Notes: a model not told the origin generated them from the letters alone. Shown: positions 24,701 through 33,926, counted from the stretch's first letter. The stretch: 64,000 bases of DNA from Pseudotabrizicola algicola (GCF_010915705.1 NZ_JAAIKE010000002.1:186001-250000), one strand, 5' to 3'. Program-made: numbers and translations.

Positions 24701-26119
24701 ATGACCGCTCCGCGTACGCTTTACGATAAAATCTGGGACGATCACGTCGTCCATCAGGCCGAAGACGGCACCTGCCTGCTCTACATCGACCGCCATCTGG
24801 TGCATGAGGTCACCAGCCCGCAAGCCTTTGAAGGGCTGCGGATGACGGGCCGCAAGGTGCGCGCGCCGGAAAAGACCATCGCCGTGCCCGACCACAACGT
24901 GCCCACCACGCTCGACCGTGCCAATGCCGCGACCATGACGGAAGACAGCCGCGTCCAGGTGGCAGCGCTTGACAAGAACGCGCGCGATTTCGGCATCAAC
25001 TACTATCCGGTCTCCGATGTGCGGCAAGGCATCGTGCATATCGTCGGCCCCGAACAGGGCTGGACCCTGCCCGGCATGACGGTGGTCTGCGGCGATTCGC
25101 ATACCGCGACGCATGGCGCCTTCGGCAGCCTCGCGCATGGCATCGGCACCTCCGAGGTCGAACATGTGCTGGCGACGCAGACGCTGATCCAGCGCAAGGG
25201 CAAGAACATGAAGGTGGAAATCACCGGCTCCCTGCGCCCCGGCGTCACCGCCAAGGACATCACCCTGTCGGTGATCGGTGCCACCGGCACCGCAGGCGGC
25301 ACTGGCTATGTCATCGAATATTGCGGTCAGGCGATCCGCGAGTTGTCGATGGAAGGCCGGATGACCGTCTGCAACATGGCGATCGAGGGCGGCGCCCGCG
25401 CGGGGCTGATCGCGCCGGATGAAAAAACCTTTGCCTATTGCATGGGCCGCCCGCACGCGCCCAAGGGTGCCAAATGGGAGGCCGCGGTCGCCTATTGGAA
25501 GACCCTGTTCTCGGATGAGGGCGCGCATTGGGACAAGGTGGTCACCCTGCGCGGCGAGGATATCGCCCCCGTCGTCACCTGGGGCACCAGCCCCGAGGAC
25601 GTGCTGCCGATCACCGGCACCGTGCCTGCGCCGACCGACTTCACCGGCGGCAAGGTCGATGCGGCGGCGCGCAGCCTTGACTACATGGGCCTGACGCCCG
25701 GCATGAAGCTGACCGACATCGCCATCGACACCGTGTTCATCGGCTCCTGCACCAATGGCCGGATCGAAGACCTGCGCGCGGCGGCCGAAATCCTCAAGGG
25801 CCGCAAGATCAAGGTCAAACGCGCAATGGTGGTGCCCGGCTCGGGCCTCGTGCGCGCACAGGCCGAAGAAGAGGGCCTCGCGCAGATCTTCATCGACGCG
25901 GGCTTCGAATGGCGGCTTGCGGGCTGCTCGATGTGCCTTGCGATGAACCCCGACCAGTTGCAACCGGGCGAGCGCTGCGCCGCGACCTCGAACCGCAACT
26001 TCGAAGGCCGTCAAGGCCGCGGCGGGCGCACGCATCTGATGTCGCCTGCGATGGCGGCAGCGGCAGCGATCACCGGCCATCTGACCGATGTGCGCGAACT
26101 GATGACCGAAACCGCCTGA
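24701..26119 (+). CDS. leuC: 3-isopropylmalate dehydratase large subunit
   Basis: LeuC and LeuD together isomerise 2-isopropylmalate to 3-isopropylmalate in leucine synthesis, using a [4Fe-4S] cluster held by LeuC. The 472-residue protein begins [17 protein letters not shown] and shows [20 protein letters not shown] and [12 protein letters not shown], which supply the three cluster cysteines, then [10 protein letters not shown] 24701 is preferred over the GTG at 24692 because AAGG stands nine bases before it. leuD follows 94 bases later with a long hairpin in between. Confidence 0.97.
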   Translation: MTAPRTLYDKIWDDHVVHQAEDGTCLLYIDRHLVHEVTSPQAFEGLRMTGRKVRAPEKTIAVPDHNVPTTLDRANAATMTEDSRVQVAALDKNARDFGINYYPVSDVRQGIVHIVGPEQGWTLPGMTVVCGDSHTATHGAFGSLAHGIGTSEVEHVLATQTLIQRKGKNMKVEITGSLRPGVTAKDITLSVIGATGTAGGTGYVIEYCGQAIRELSMEGRMTVCNMAIEGGARAGLIAPDEKTFAYCMGRPHAPKGAKWEAAVAYWKTLFSDEGAHWDKVVTLRGEDIAPVVTWGTSPEDVLPITGTVPAPTDFTGGKVDAAARSLDYMGLTPGMKLTDIAIDTVFIGSCTNGRIEDLRAAAEILKGRKIKVKRAMVVPGSGLVRAQAEEEGLAQIFIDAGFEWRLAGCSMCLAMNPDQLQPGERCAATSNRNFEGRQGRGGRTHLMSPAMAAAAAITGHLTDVRELMTETA

Positions 26120-26126
26120 TCGGGAC

Positions 26127-26189
26127 GCTCATCCGCCCTTGCGGGCGTCTTCGCTGCACGCGAGGAGCGACCGCAAGGGAGGGACGAGC
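26127..26189 (+). repeat. Long hairpin between leuC and leuD
   Basis: The arm 26127-26144 (GCTCATCCGCCCTTGCGG) pairs with 26171-26189, and the inner segments GCGTCTTCGC and GCGAGGAGC pair as well around a TGCAC loop. The whole 63-base segment can fold into one nearly continuous stem. It lies 8 bases after leuC and 24 bases before leuD, with no T-run, so it may protect or separate the two messages. Confidence 0.6.
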
Positions 26190-26213
26190 ACCCGCCGTGC
26201 AAAGGACAAACCC

Positions 26214-26819
26214 ATGGATAAATTCACCACCCTGACCGGCATTGCGGCGCCCATGCCATTGGTCAACATCGACACCGACATGATCATCCCCAAGCAGTTC
26301 CTGAAGACGATCCAGCGTTCGGGCCTTGGCAAGAACCTGTTCGACGAGATGCGCTACACCCAGGACGGGCAGGAAATCCCTGATTTCGTGCTGAACCAGC
26401 CCGCCTATCGCAGCGCCGAGATCATCATCGCGGGCGACAATTTCGGCTGCGGCTCGTCGCGCGAACATGCACCCTGGGCGCTTCTCGACTTCGGCATCCG
26501 CTGCGTCATCTCGACCAGCTTTGCCGACATCTTCTACAACAACTGCTTCAAGAACGGCATCCTGCCCATCGTGATGCCGCAAGAGGTGGTCGATGTGCTG
26601 ATGGCCGACGCCCGCAAGGGGGCCAATGCCCGCATGACGGTGGATCTGGCGGCGCAGACCGTTACCACCTCGGACGGACAGAGCTTTGGCTTCGAGGTGG
26701 ACAGCCACCGCAAGCACTGCCTGATGAACGGTCTGGACGATATCGGCCTCACGCTGGAGAAGGCTGCCGCAATTGACAGCTTCGAAGCCAAGGCCGCAAC
26801 GCTGCGCCCTTGGGCCTGA
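26214..26819 (+). CDS. leuD: 3-isopropylmalate dehydratase small subunit
   Basis: This is the swivelling small subunit that completes the LeuCD active site. The 201-residue protein begins [29 protein letters not shown] and carries [17 protein letters not shown], the family signature, then [19 protein letters not shown] 26214 has AAAGGAC about 8 bases upstream; the longer ORF from 26139 only reads through the intercistronic hairpin. A strong intrinsic terminator follows at 26844. Confidence 0.97.
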   Translation: MDKFTTLTGIAAPMPLVNIDTDMIIPKQFLKTIQRSGLGKNLFDEMRYTQDGQEIPDFVLNQPAYRSAEIIIAGDNFGCGSSREHAPWALLDFGIRCVISTSFADIFYNNCFKNGILPIVMPQEVVDVLMADARKGANARMTVDLAAQTVTTSDGQSFGFEVDSHRKHCLMNGLDDIGLTLEKAAAIDSFEAKAATLRPWA

Positions 26820-26843
26820 AAAACCTGCAACCACAACATCTTG

Positions 26844-26873
26844 GGCCGCCCTACCGGGCGGCCAATTTTTTTT
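26844..26873 (+). terminator. Intrinsic terminator after leuD
   Basis: GGCCGCCC (26844-26851) pairs with GGGCGGCC (26856-26863) around TACC, followed by AA and eight T residues. This ends the leuCD transcript, so leuB needs its own promoter. Confidence 0.92.
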
Positions 26874-27075
26874 CGCTCTCTTGATGCAATCCTGCGACAC
26901 ATTGGCCGTATATGTGCCGTAATAATTGATCACACCGGGACACAGCATTGCGGGCTGGAGCGAAAGAAGGCACAAATTGGGCAGGATTGAGGCAACCCGC
27001 CACAAATGGTGGGAGAACTTCGGAACAAGGTCCCGGCGAAGCATCGGGTCCGACCGGGTGGAAGGTAGCAAAGCT

Positions 27076-27921
27076 GTGGTCTCGCGTTTCTCGGGGGCAT
27101 TTGTCAGGGCTGTTCTGGTCATGGGGGTGGTTGTCACGCCCTCCGTGCTGATGTCGGGCGTCTCGGTCGACGCGCGGCAGATGGCTGCGCTGGTCGCCCT
27201 GTTTGCCGGGCTGCTGACCTTTGTCGAATACAACACCGATGCCCCCAGCCTGATCGAGTTCCGTGACGCCCCGCCCTTCAACCGCGTGCGGCTCGGCATG
27301 CTGTTTGCCACCGTCTTTTGCCTCTCTGTCGTGGAAAGCGGGCGCGAGAATGCGACCAGCCTGTCCGAACTGGTGCAGGCCGTCGGGCATCTGGTGGGGC
27401 GCTCGATGGATTTTCCCTATTCTCCGGTGCGTCTGGCCAAGCTGATGCTGGCCGAGACGGCCACTCCGGCGCAGGTGATGGCGGTGCGCGATGCGGCGGG
27501 CATTGCCTATCTGACCTCGCTCGTCTCGCTGTCGGTCTTCGTGATCCTGCTCAAGGCCGGAAGCTGGCCGCTGCGGGACCGCGTGTTCAACGTCTGGGTC
27601 AACCTGCCCACCTTTGACCCGACCGCAGGCGATCTGGTCGAGCGGCTGGAGCGGGACGGGCGCATCAACATCGCGCTTGGCTTCCTCATTCCCTTCATCA
27701 TTCCCTTTGTCGTCAGCCTGTCCTCCTCGGGGATCAATCCTGACAGCATGACTTCCTCGCAAACCCTGATCTGGACGATGACAGCATGGGCCTTTCTGCC
27801 TGCCAGCCTGTTCATGCGCGGCATTGCGCTGGGGCGGATCGCCGAGATGGTGCGCGACATCCGCCGCGCCCAGGGCGCGCGCGACAGCGTGGCCACCTCG
27901 CGGGCCTCGCGGGTGTTCTGA
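27076..27921 (+). CDS. Uncharacterised polytopic membrane protein
   Basis: I do not recognise a named family for this 281-residue protein. It has about five membrane segments (near residues 8-28, 35-52, 75-93, 140-165 and 198-220, then one close to 240-260). Soluble loops include VEYNTDAPSLIEFRDAPPFNRVRLG, which looks conserved-type sequence. The start is uncertain: GTG 27076 (VSRFSGAFVRAVLVMG) is preferred because the 50 codons before it, from a TTG at 26926, read as unstructured basic sequence, and AAGG lies ten bases upstream. It overlaps or abuts the following EEP-fold gene, so the two are likely co-expressed between leuD and leuB. Confidence 0.65.
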   Translation: MVSRFSGAFVRAVLVMGVVVTPSVLMSGVSVDARQMAALVALFAGLLTFVEYNTDAPSLIEFRDAPPFNRVRLGMLFATVFCLSVVESGRENATSLSELVQAVGHLVGRSMDFPYSPVRLAKLMLAETATPAQVMAVRDAAGIAYLTSLVSLSVFVILLKAGSWPLRDRVFNVWVNLPTFDPTAGDLVERLERDGRINIALGFLIPFIIPFVVSLSSSGINPDSMTSSQTLIWTMTAWAFLPASLFMRGIALGRIAEMVRDIRRAQGARDSVATSRASRVF

Positions 27922-28847
27922 TCGCCCTTGCCGCGCCCTGCGGGGCCGACGGGTTGCGGCTTGCCTATTGGAATACGGACCTGAACCGCGCCGGACCGGG
28001 GCTGTTGCTGCGCGACCTGCGGCTGGGGCGTGCCGATGATCTGCGCGTCGCCGCCCGGACGATTGCCGCCTTGCAGGCCGATGTGCTGGTGATCTCGGGC
28101 TTCGATTACGATGCGGGCGGGCTGGCCCTTGCGGCGCTGAACGCAGCCCTGCCGCAGCCCTATGACCATCTGCGGCCCTTGCGGCCCAATACCGGGATTG
28201 CCAGCGGCTTTGACCTTGACGGCAACGGGCGCAGCGACGAGGCGCGGGATGCCATCGGCTTTGGCCGCTTTCCGGGGGAAGGGGGCATGGCGATCCTGTC
28301 GCGCCTGCCGCTGGATGCGGCGGCCAGCGTGGATCATTCGGGGCTGTTGTGGCGCGATCTGCCGGGGGCCGCCCTGCCGCCGCTGCCCGAAGGCGCGGCA
28401 GAGATGTTGCGGCTGTCGACGACGGGGCATCACGATACGGCGGTGGTGCTGCCCGATGGCCGCCGCCTGCATCTGCTGACATGGCACGCCACGCCCCCCG
28501 CCTTTGACGGGGAGCGCAACATCAGGCGCAACCACGATGAGGCGGCGTTCTGGCTGCATCTGCTGGACAGCCCGCAGGCCCCGCAAGCGCCCTTTGTCCT
28601 GATCGGTCAGGCCAATGTGGACCCGGACAAGGGCAATGGCGACCCTGCCGCGCTGCGGGCGCTTTTGGCCGATACGCGGCTTCAGGATGTGCTGGCGGGC
28701 GATACGGTGGATTATGGCGGCGCGCTGGGGGTGCTGCGGGTGTCCTACATCCTGCCCTCGGCAAGCATCACCGTGACCGGCGCGGGCCATGCGCCGCAGC
28801 CCGAAGGCGCGCGGCACCATCCGATCTGGATGGAAATCAGCCCCTGA
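27786..28847 (+). CDS. Endonuclease/exonuclease/phosphatase-fold protein
   Basis: This protein carries an EEP-type hydrolase core: AYWNTDLNR (metal-site Asn), LTWHATPP (His), GQANVDPDKGNGD (the D-x-N pair) and the final HHPIWMEI His. A hydrophobic stretch just before the core (VLIALAAPCGADG) looks like a signal peptide. The start is unclear: the only standard start codon in frame is ATG 27786, which lies 135 bases inside the previous gene and adds a basic, non-signal-like 45 residues. A CTG at 27918 overlapping the upstream TGA is an alternative. The true protein is therefore probably shorter than the 353 residues given. The substrate may be DNA, RNA or a phospholipid head group. Confidence 0.65.
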   Translation: MGLSACQPVHARHCAGADRRDGARHPPRPGRARQRGHLAGLAGVLIALAAPCGADGLRLAYWNTDLNRAGPGLLLRDLRLGRADDLRVAARTIAALQADVLVISGFDYDAGGLALAALNAALPQPYDHLRPLRPNTGIASGFDLDGNGRSDEARDAIGFGRFPGEGGMAILSRLPLDAAASVDHSGLLWRDLPGAALPPLPEGAAEMLRLSTTGHHDTAVVLPDGRRLHLLTWHATPPAFDGERNIRRNHDEAAFWLHLLDSPQAPQAPFVLIGQANVDPDKGNGDPAALRALLADTRLQDVLAGDTVDYGGALGVLRVSYILPSASITVTGAGHAPQPEGARHHPIWMEISP

Positions 28848-28931
28848 GCCCCCTGCTTTCCCCAAGGACCGCTTGACCCTGTGCGGCCCATTGGCTACGC
28901 CGCTGCCAACCCAAAGACAGGAGCCTTTGCG

Positions 28932-30038
28932 ATGGCCAACCCTTCCCTTCTTATCCTCGCCGGTGACGGCATCGGCCCTGAAGTCATGGCCGAAGTGAAG
29001 AAAATCATCGGCTGGATGGGCGCCAAGCGCGGCGTCACCTTCGATGTCACCGAAGATCTGGTCGGCGGCTGCGCCTATGACAAACATGGCGTGCCGCTGC
29101 ATGACGACACGATGGCCAAGGCGCAAGAGGTGGATGCCGTTCTGCTGGGCGCCGTGGGCGGGCCGCAATATGACAACCTCGATTTCAGCGTGAAGCCCGA
29201 GCGCGGGCTGCTGCGCCTGCGCAAGGAGATGGACCTGTTTTCCAACCTGCGCCCCGCGCAGTGCTTTGACGCGCTGGCCGACTTCTCGTCGCTGAAGAAG
29301 GATGTGGTGGCGGGCCTCGACATCGTGATCGTGCGCGAGCTGACCAGCGGCGTCTATTTCGGCGAGCCGCGCGGCATCTTCACCGAAGGCAACGAGCGGG
29401 TGGGCATCAACACCCAGCGCTACACCGAATCGGAAATCGCACGCGTCGCACGCTCGGCCTTCGAGCTGGCGCGCAAGCGCGGCAACAAGGTCTGCTCGAT
29501 GGAGAAGGCCAATGTGATGGAATCGGGCATCCTGTGGCGCGATGTGGTGCAGGAAATCCATGACAAGGAATACCCCGATGTCGCCCTGTCGCACATGTAT
29601 GCCGACAATGGCGCGATGCAGCTTGTGCGCTGGCCCAAGCAGTTCGATGTGATCGTCACCGACAACCTGTTCGGCGATGTGCTGTCCGATTGCGCCGCGA
29701 TGCTGACCGGATCGTTGGGCATGCTGCCCTCGGCCAGCCTCGGCGCGCCGATGGCGAACGGCCGCCCCAAGGCGCTGTACGAGCCGGTGCATGGCTCTGC
29801 CCCCGATATCGCGGGCACGGGCAAGGCGAACCCGATCGCCTGCATCCTGTCGTTCGCGATGGCGCTGCGCTATTCCTTCGACATGGGCGAGGATGCCACG
29901 CGGGTGGAAAAGGCGGTCGAGAAGGTGCTGGCCGATGGTCTGCGCACCGCCGATCTGATGGGGCCCGAGGGTGGCACCCCGATCAGCACCGCCGCGATGG
30001 GCGATGCGATTGTGGCGGCGCTGGACGCCAGCCTCTGA
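28932..30038 (+). CDS. leuB: 3-isopropylmalate dehydrogenase
   Basis: LeuB oxidises and decarboxylates 3-isopropylmalate with NAD in leucine synthesis. The 368-residue protein has [12 protein letters not shown] at the N-terminus, the substrate-binding [34 protein letters not shown], and the signature [20 protein letters not shown]. The NAD site [15 protein letters not shown] follows near residue 280. AGGAG lies eight bases before ATG 28932. It is separated from leuCD by two unrelated genes but lies in the same direction. A terminator hairpin follows at 30060. Confidence 0.97.
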   Translation: MANPSLLILAGDGIGPEVMAEVKKIIGWMGAKRGVTFDVTEDLVGGCAYDKHGVPLHDDTMAKAQEVDAVLLGAVGGPQYDNLDFSVKPERGLLRLRKEMDLFSNLRPAQCFDALADFSSLKKDVVAGLDIVIVRELTSGVYFGEPRGIFTEGNERVGINTQRYTESEIARVARSAFELARKRGNKVCSMEKANVMESGILWRDVVQEIHDKEYPDVALSHMYADNGAMQLVRWPKQFDVIVTDNLFGDVLSDCAAMLTGSLGMLPSASLGAPMANGRPKALYEPVHGSAPDIAGTGKANPIACILSFAMALRYSFDMGEDATRVEKAVEKVLADGLRTADLMGPEGGTPISTAAMGDAIVAALDASL

Positions 30039-30059
30039 ACCCGTCGGCAAGATGTTGCA

Positions 30060-30087
30060 CAAAGGCCCGCACACCGGCGGGCCTTTG
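30060..30087 (+). terminator. Intrinsic terminator after leuB
   Basis: CAAAGGCCCGC (30060-30070) pairs with GCGGGCCTTTG (30077-30087) around a six-base loop. The T-run is short, formed by the TTTG of the stem itself. Confidence 0.75.
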
Positions 30088-30186
30088 TCACTTCCGCCTC
30101 GGGGGGCGTTGAGCCTGCCAGCGGTTTCTGCGCATAGTGTTTGCGCAAACAGGGTGGCGCAGTGCCCCTGTCGGCCGGAGGACCCC

Positions 30187-31146
30187 ATGGGACATAACCT
30201 TAAAGGAGCGCTTTACGCGCTGCTCGCCTTTGCGATCTATGCAACCCATGACGTGGTGATCAAGTTTCTGGGCGAAAGCTATAACTCGTTCCAGATCATC
30301 TTCTTTTCGGGGCTTCTGGGCTTTCCGCTCATCACTTTCATGCTGATGAGCGACCGCACCGACGGCAACCTCATTCCGCGCCATCCGTGGTGGTCGCTGC
30401 TGCGCTCGCTGACCGCGGTGTCCACGGGGGCAGCGGGGTTCTACGCCTTTACCGTGCTGCCGCTGGCGCAGACCTATGCGATCCTGTTCGCGATGCCGCT
30501 GCTGATCACCGTGCTGGCGATCCCCATGCTGGGCGAGAAGGTGGGGCTGCGCCGCGGAATCGCGGTGGTGGTCGGTTTGCTGGGCGTGCTGATCGTGCTG
30601 CGGCCAGGGTCGGCGGAATTGTCCTGGGGGCATCTGGCGGCGCTGTCGGCGGCGCTGACAGGCTCTCTCACCTCGGTGATCGTGCGCAAGATCGGGGGCG
30701 AGGAGCGTTCGGCGGTGCTGATGCTGTATCCGATGGTCGCGACCTTCCTGCTGACAGGGGCGGCGATGCCCTTTGTCTATGTGCCGATGCCGCTCGAGCA
30801 TCTGGCGCTGACGGGGGTCATCGCGCTGATGGCCTTTGTGGCGGCGATGCTGTCGATCGCCGCCTATCGCACGGCGCCCGCCATCATCGTGGCGCCGATG
30901 CAGTATTCGCAGATCATCTGGGCGGTGATCTACGGGGCGTTGCTGTTCGACGAACAGGCCGATGCCTATACGCTGGTCGGCACCGGCGTGATCATCGCGT
31001 CGGGCATCTACATCGTGATGCGCGAAGGCACCGGCAGCGTGTCGAAGAACAGCCCCGTGCTGTCGAACAAATCGCGCCCCGAAACCGGTTTGATGCCCCG
31101 CATCAGCCTGCTTTTGAAACGCGGCGAGCGACGGCGGAGCGAGTAA
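30187..31146 (+). CDS. EamA/DMT family transporter
   Basis: This 319-residue inner-membrane protein has ten predicted helices in two EamA repeats (residues about 5-140 and 150-290), typical of the drug/metabolite transporter superfamily. It begins MGHNLKGALYALLAFAIYATHDVVIKFLG. The last 30 residues are a hydrophilic basic tail (LLLKRGERRRSE). Members export metabolites such as amino acids, but the substrate cannot be read. The start at 30187 fits the first helix. It stands alone between leuB and tRNA-Pro. Confidence 0.85.
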   Translation: MGHNLKGALYALLAFAIYATHDVVIKFLGESYNSFQIIFFSGLLGFPLITFMLMSDRTDGNLIPRHPWWSLLRSLTAVSTGAAGFYAFTVLPLAQTYAILFAMPLLITVLAIPMLGEKVGLRRGIAVVVGLLGVLIVLRPGSAELSWGHLAALSAALTGSLTSVIVRKIGGEERSAVLMLYPMVATFLLTGAAMPFVYVPMPLEHLALTGVIALMAFVAAMLSIAAYRTAPAIIVAPMQYSQIIWAVIYGALLFDEQADAYTLVGTGVIIASGIYIVMREGTGSVSKNSPVLSNKSRPETGLMPRISLLLKRGERRRSE

Positions 31147-31160
31147 GCGCGCGAGGCCTC

Positions 31161-31189
31161 TTGCAAAGTGCAAACGACGGGTTTATGGC
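31161..31189 (+). promoter_or_regulatory. Predicted promoter of tRNA-Pro(CGG)
   Basis: TTGCAA (31161-31166) and TATGGC (31184-31189) are 17 bases apart, placing the RNA start about six bases before the mature tRNA 5' end at 31202. Confidence 0.55.
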
Positions 31190-31201
31190 CTGTCCCACGG
31201 T

Positions 31202-31278
31202 CGGAGCGTAGCGCAGTCTGGTAGCGCACCTGCTTCGGGAGCAGGGGGTCGGAGGTTCGAATCCTCTCGCTCCGACCA
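31202..31278 (+). tRNA. tRNA-Pro (anticodon CGG)
   Basis: The acceptor arms CGGAGCG (31202-31208) and CGCTCCG (31268-31274) pair, followed by A and an encoded CCA. The D arm has GCGC/GCGC, the anticodon stem is CCTGC/GCAGG with loop TTCGGGA giving anticodon CGG, which reads proline codon CCG. The T arm has GGAGG-TTCGAAT-CCTCT. CCG is a common proline codon in this GC-rich window. Confidence 0.97.
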
Positions 31279-31348
31279 AATTTTCCCGCCCTTGATACAG
31301 ATGTCTCGCGCCCTGTGCGCGCCTTGCGCCGGCTGCTTGCGCGGCCGG

Positions 31349-32341
31349 TCAGGTTTCGACCTTCAGCACGATCTTGCCGGTGTGGCCCGAGCTTTCCATG
31401 CGGGCATGGGCCTGTGCGGCCTGTTCCAGCGGGTATTCGCTGTCCATCACCGGAGCGAAGTGGCCTGCCGCGATCATCGGCCAGACATGCGTTTCCACCT
31501 CGCGCGCGATGCGTGCCTTGGCAGCATCGGATTGCGGGCGCAGGGTGGAGCCGGTGATCGTCAGGCGGCGGACCATCAGTTCGGAGAAGTTCAGTTCCAC
31601 CTTGGGGCCTTGCAGGAAGGCGATCTGCACAAGGCGGCCATCATCGGCCAGCGTGCCGATGTTGCGCGGCAGGTAAGGACCGCCCACCATGTCGAGGATC
31701 AGGTCGGCGCCGCCCAGTGCCTTGACCTCGGCCGCCCAATCCTCGGTCCTGTAGTTGAAGGCACGCTCGGCCCCCAGAGCTTCGCAGGCGCGGGCCTTGT
31801 CATCGCTGCCCGCAGTGGTGAAAACGCGCGCGCCGAGGCTGCGGGCGATCTGGATGGCGGTGGTGCCGATGCCCGAAGCGCCGCCATGCACGAGGAACCG
31901 CTCTCCCCCGCGCAAGCCGCCGCGCATCACCACATTGGACCAGACGGTGAAGCAGGTTTCGGGCAGGCAGGCAGCCTCTTTCAACCCCATGCCGGCAGGG
32001 ACGGGCAGCGCATGGGCTTCGTGGGTGGTGACATATTCGGCATAGCCGCCGCCCGGCAGCAGGGCGCAGACCTTGTCGCCGATCTGCCAGCGGCTGACGT
32101 TGGGGCCGATCTCCACCACGGTGCCCGACGCCTCCAGCCCCGGCAGCGGCGAGGCGCTGGCGGGCGGGGCGTAGCGTCCGGCACGTTGCAAGGCATCGGG
32201 GCGGTTCACCCCGGCATAGGCAACGCGGATGACGATCTGGCCATGCCCCGGCACCGGCACCGGATAGGTGGCGGGTTTGAGCACCTCCGGCCCGCCGGGT
32301 TCAGAGATTTCGATGGCGCGCATGGTGTGGGACAGGGTCAT
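31349..32341 (-). CDS. NAD(P)H:quinone oxidoreductase, PIG3-like MDR family
   Basis: This 330-residue medium-chain dehydrogenase/reductase lacks the zinc ligands of alcohol dehydrogenases and should reduce quinones or related enones with NADPH. It has MRAIEISEPGGPEVLK, the family signature YAGVNRPDALQRAGRY, GLEASGTVVEIG, and the nucleotide-binding LVHGGASGIGTTAIQIA (near residues 145-161). The start could be ATG 32341 or the ATG six codons later. It is 24 bases after coq9 on the same strand, and the ubiquinone link fits a redox role. Confidence 0.9.
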   Translation of the reverse strand: MTLSHTMRAIEISEPGGPEVLKPATYPVPVPGHGQIVIRVAYAGVNRPDALQRAGRYAPPASASPLPGLEASGTVVEIGPNVSRWQIGDKVCALLPGGGYAEYVTTHEAHALPVPAGMGLKEAACLPETCFTVWSNVVMRGGLRGGERFLVHGGASGIGTTAIQIARSLGARVFTTAGSDDKARACEALGAERAFNYRTEDWAAEVKALGGADLILDMVGGPYLPRNIGTLADDGRLVQIAFLQGPKVELNFSELMVRRLTITGSTLRPQSDAAKARIAREVETHVWPMIAAGHFAPVMDSEYPLEQAAQAHARMESSGHTGKIVLKVET

Positions 32342-32365
32342 GTCAGGTCTTTCAATCGGGGCGTT

Positions 32366-33061
32366 TCAGCGGAAACGGTCCGCCATCTTGCCGGGCAGAT
32401 CGTCGGGCGTCTCGGGCCTGCGGATCTTTTCCATGAGTTTCATCGGCCCGGCAAGCACGGCCTTGGCCAGCGCATTCTCGCGCACCGCGGCCTTGGCCTT
32501 TTCGATGCGCATCACATCCTCGATCCGGCGGTCGAGGAAATCCCAAGTGGCCTGATGGCCGGGGCTGTCATCGCCCAGCCAGAACAGCACGGTGGCGGAA
32601 TAGACCGCCGACAGGGTGGCGCGTTTGGTGTACCAGTTGATGTCGCGGCTGGTGTCGCCCAGCGCCGACCAGATGGCATCGGCGGTGCCCCAGATCGCCC
32701 GCGCCCCGTCGGCGGCATGGATCGGCAGGGCAAAGAGCGTGGTGCCACGGCGCACGGCCTCTTTGTCCTCGACCAGTTCCAGCCGCAGGCGCACGGCGTT
32801 GGTGATGCGGTCGCGGTAGCGCAGGGCGGCCAGATCGGTGGCAGCCAGCCGTTCGCGCATCAGCGCATCGCCGCGCCGGTGATAGGCCAGCGCCAGATCG
32901 ACCCCGCCGCGCGGGAACAGCGCACGCGCCAAGGCCGGATTGACCCCCGAATCGGTGATGGCAGCGCGCAGGGTGGTTTCGGACCAGCCGTCGAACGGCA
33001 CATGCATCAGGGCTGCATCCAGCACCATATCCTCGGGGGCGGGCTTTGCTTCGGTCGTCAT
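32366..33061 (-). CDS. COQ9 family ubiquinone biosynthesis protein
   Basis: COQ9 binds lipid and assists COQ7-type hydroxylation in ubiquinone synthesis. The 231-residue protein has an N-terminal TetR-like helical region, FDGWSETTLRAAITDSGVNP, then FPRGGVDLALAYHRRGD and the COQ9 core with NWYTKRATLSAVYSATVLFWLGDDSPGHQATWDFLDRRIEDVM. This resembles bacterial and mitochondrial COQ9. It is divergent from rpsU, an arrangement often seen in alphaproteobacteria, and followed by the quinone oxidoreductase gene. Confidence 0.93.
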   Translation of the reverse strand: MTTEAKPAPEDMVLDAALMHVPFDGWSETTLRAAITDSGVNPALARALFPRGGVDLALAYHRRGDALMRERLAATDLAALRYRDRITNAVRLRLELVEDKEAVRRGTTLFALPIHAADGARAIWGTADAIWSALGDTSRDINWYTKRATLSAVYSATVLFWLGDDSPGHQATWDFLDRRIEDVMRIEKAKAAVRENALAKAVLAGPMKLMEKIRRPETPDDLPGKMADRFR

Positions 33062-33085
33062 GTCGTCATCCTTCCGTCATGGCGG

Positions 33086-33114
33086 TGGACAGGGGCTATC
33101 GGGTTTGTTATAGC
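33086..33114 (+). promoter_or_regulatory. Predicted promoter of rpsU
   Basis: TGGACA (33086-33091) and TATAGC (33109-33114) are separated by 17 bases. The transcript would start about 50 bases before the rpsU ATG. Confidence 0.55.
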
Positions 33115-33169
33115 GCGCCCTGCCTGCACAAACAGTGCAACTCTAACCTAGGAAGGTGGTGACAACCAC

Positions 33170-33376
33170 ATGCAGGTCAGCGTCCGTGACAACAACGTTG
33201 AGCAAGCGCTCCGCGCCCTCAAGAAAAAGCTCCAGCGCGAAGGCGTGTTCCGCGAAATGAAGCTCAAGCAGCATTTCGAGAAACCCTCCGTCAAGAAAGC
33301 GCGCGAGCAAGCCGAAGCCGTTCGCCGTGCGCGCAAGCTTGCGCGCAAGAAGGCATTGCGCGAAGGCGGCGTTTAA
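33170..33376 (+). CDS. rpsU: 30S ribosomal protein S21
   Basis: S21 is a small basic protein of the 30S subunit needed for initiation. The 68-residue sequence, [20 protein letters not shown] through [14 protein letters not shown] to the Lys/Arg-rich C-terminus, is a clear family match. AGGAAGG lies about 17-23 bases before the ATG with GGTGG closer. An intrinsic terminator follows, so it is a one-gene unit. Confidence 0.98.
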   Translation: MQVSVRDNNVEQALRALKKKLQREGVFREMKLKQHFEKPSVKKAREQAEAVRRARKLARKKALREGGV

Positions 33377-33424
33377 GTCGTTCTGGAATGCTGGGCGGTG
33401 GCTGTAGGCCGCTGCCCCACGATC

Positions 33425-33453
33425 AACCCCCGTCCGCAAGGCCGGGGGTTTTT
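33425..33453 (+). terminator. Intrinsic terminator after rpsU
   Basis: AACCCCCG (33425-33432) pairs with CGGGGGTT (33443-33450) and is followed by a run of five T residues. It can also receive transcripts from the converging Lrp gene. Confidence 0.9.
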
Positions 33454-33467
33454 CCTTGCGCGGGCAT

Positions 33468-33926
33468 CTAGACCGCGATGGCGGTGGTCTTGACCACGGT
33501 GCGCAGCGCGAAGGACGACTGCATCTGCCGCACGCCCGGCAGGCGCGACAGGAACTGGCGGTGGATGCGGGCGAAATCCTCGGTGTCTTCGGCCATGATC
33601 TTCAGCAGGTAATCCGCCGTGCCTGCCATCAGGTGACATTCGAGCAGGTCCGGCAGGCGGGCCACCTCGCGCTCGAAGGCGTCAAGCAGGTCTTCGGCCT
33701 GGCTTTGCAGGGTGATCTCGACAAACACCGTCGTCAGCCGCCCGATCTTGCGGGTGTCGAGCAGGGCGACATAGCCGGCGATATAGCCCTCTTGCTCCAG
33801 CCTTTGCGTGCGGCGGTGACAGGCCGAGGGAGACAGGTTCACCCGTTCGGAGAGGTCCGCATTGGTGATGCGGCCATCGCGTTGCAGCACGTTCAGGATG
33901 CGGCGGTCGGTTGCGTCAAGGTCCAT
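33468..33926 (-). CDS. Lrp/AsnC family regulator, probable regulator of ald
   Basis: This 152-residue regulator has an N-terminal winged helix (MDLDATDRRILNVLQRDGRI, then NLSPSACHRRTQRLEQEGYI) and a C-terminal RAM ligand-binding domain (HLMAGTADYLLKIMAED). It is divergent from ald, the alanine dehydrogenase gene, with 146 bases between. By analogy with AldR and similar pairs it probably senses an amino acid such as alanine and controls ald. The ligand is inferred from context only. Confidence 0.9.
   Translation of the reverse strand: MDLDATDRRILNVLQRDGRITNADLSERVNLSPSACHRRTQRLEQEGYIAGYVALLDTRKIGRLTTVFVEITLQSQAEDLLDAFEREVARLPDLLECHLMAGTADYLLKIMAEDTEDFARIHRQFLSRLPGVRQMQSSFALRTVVKTTAIAV

Noticed and set aside
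26926-27075. N-terminal extension of the membrane protein from a TTG start
   Set aside because: The 50 residues are basic and lack any helix or signal pattern, and no ribosome binding site precedes the TTG. The GTG at 27076 is preferred.
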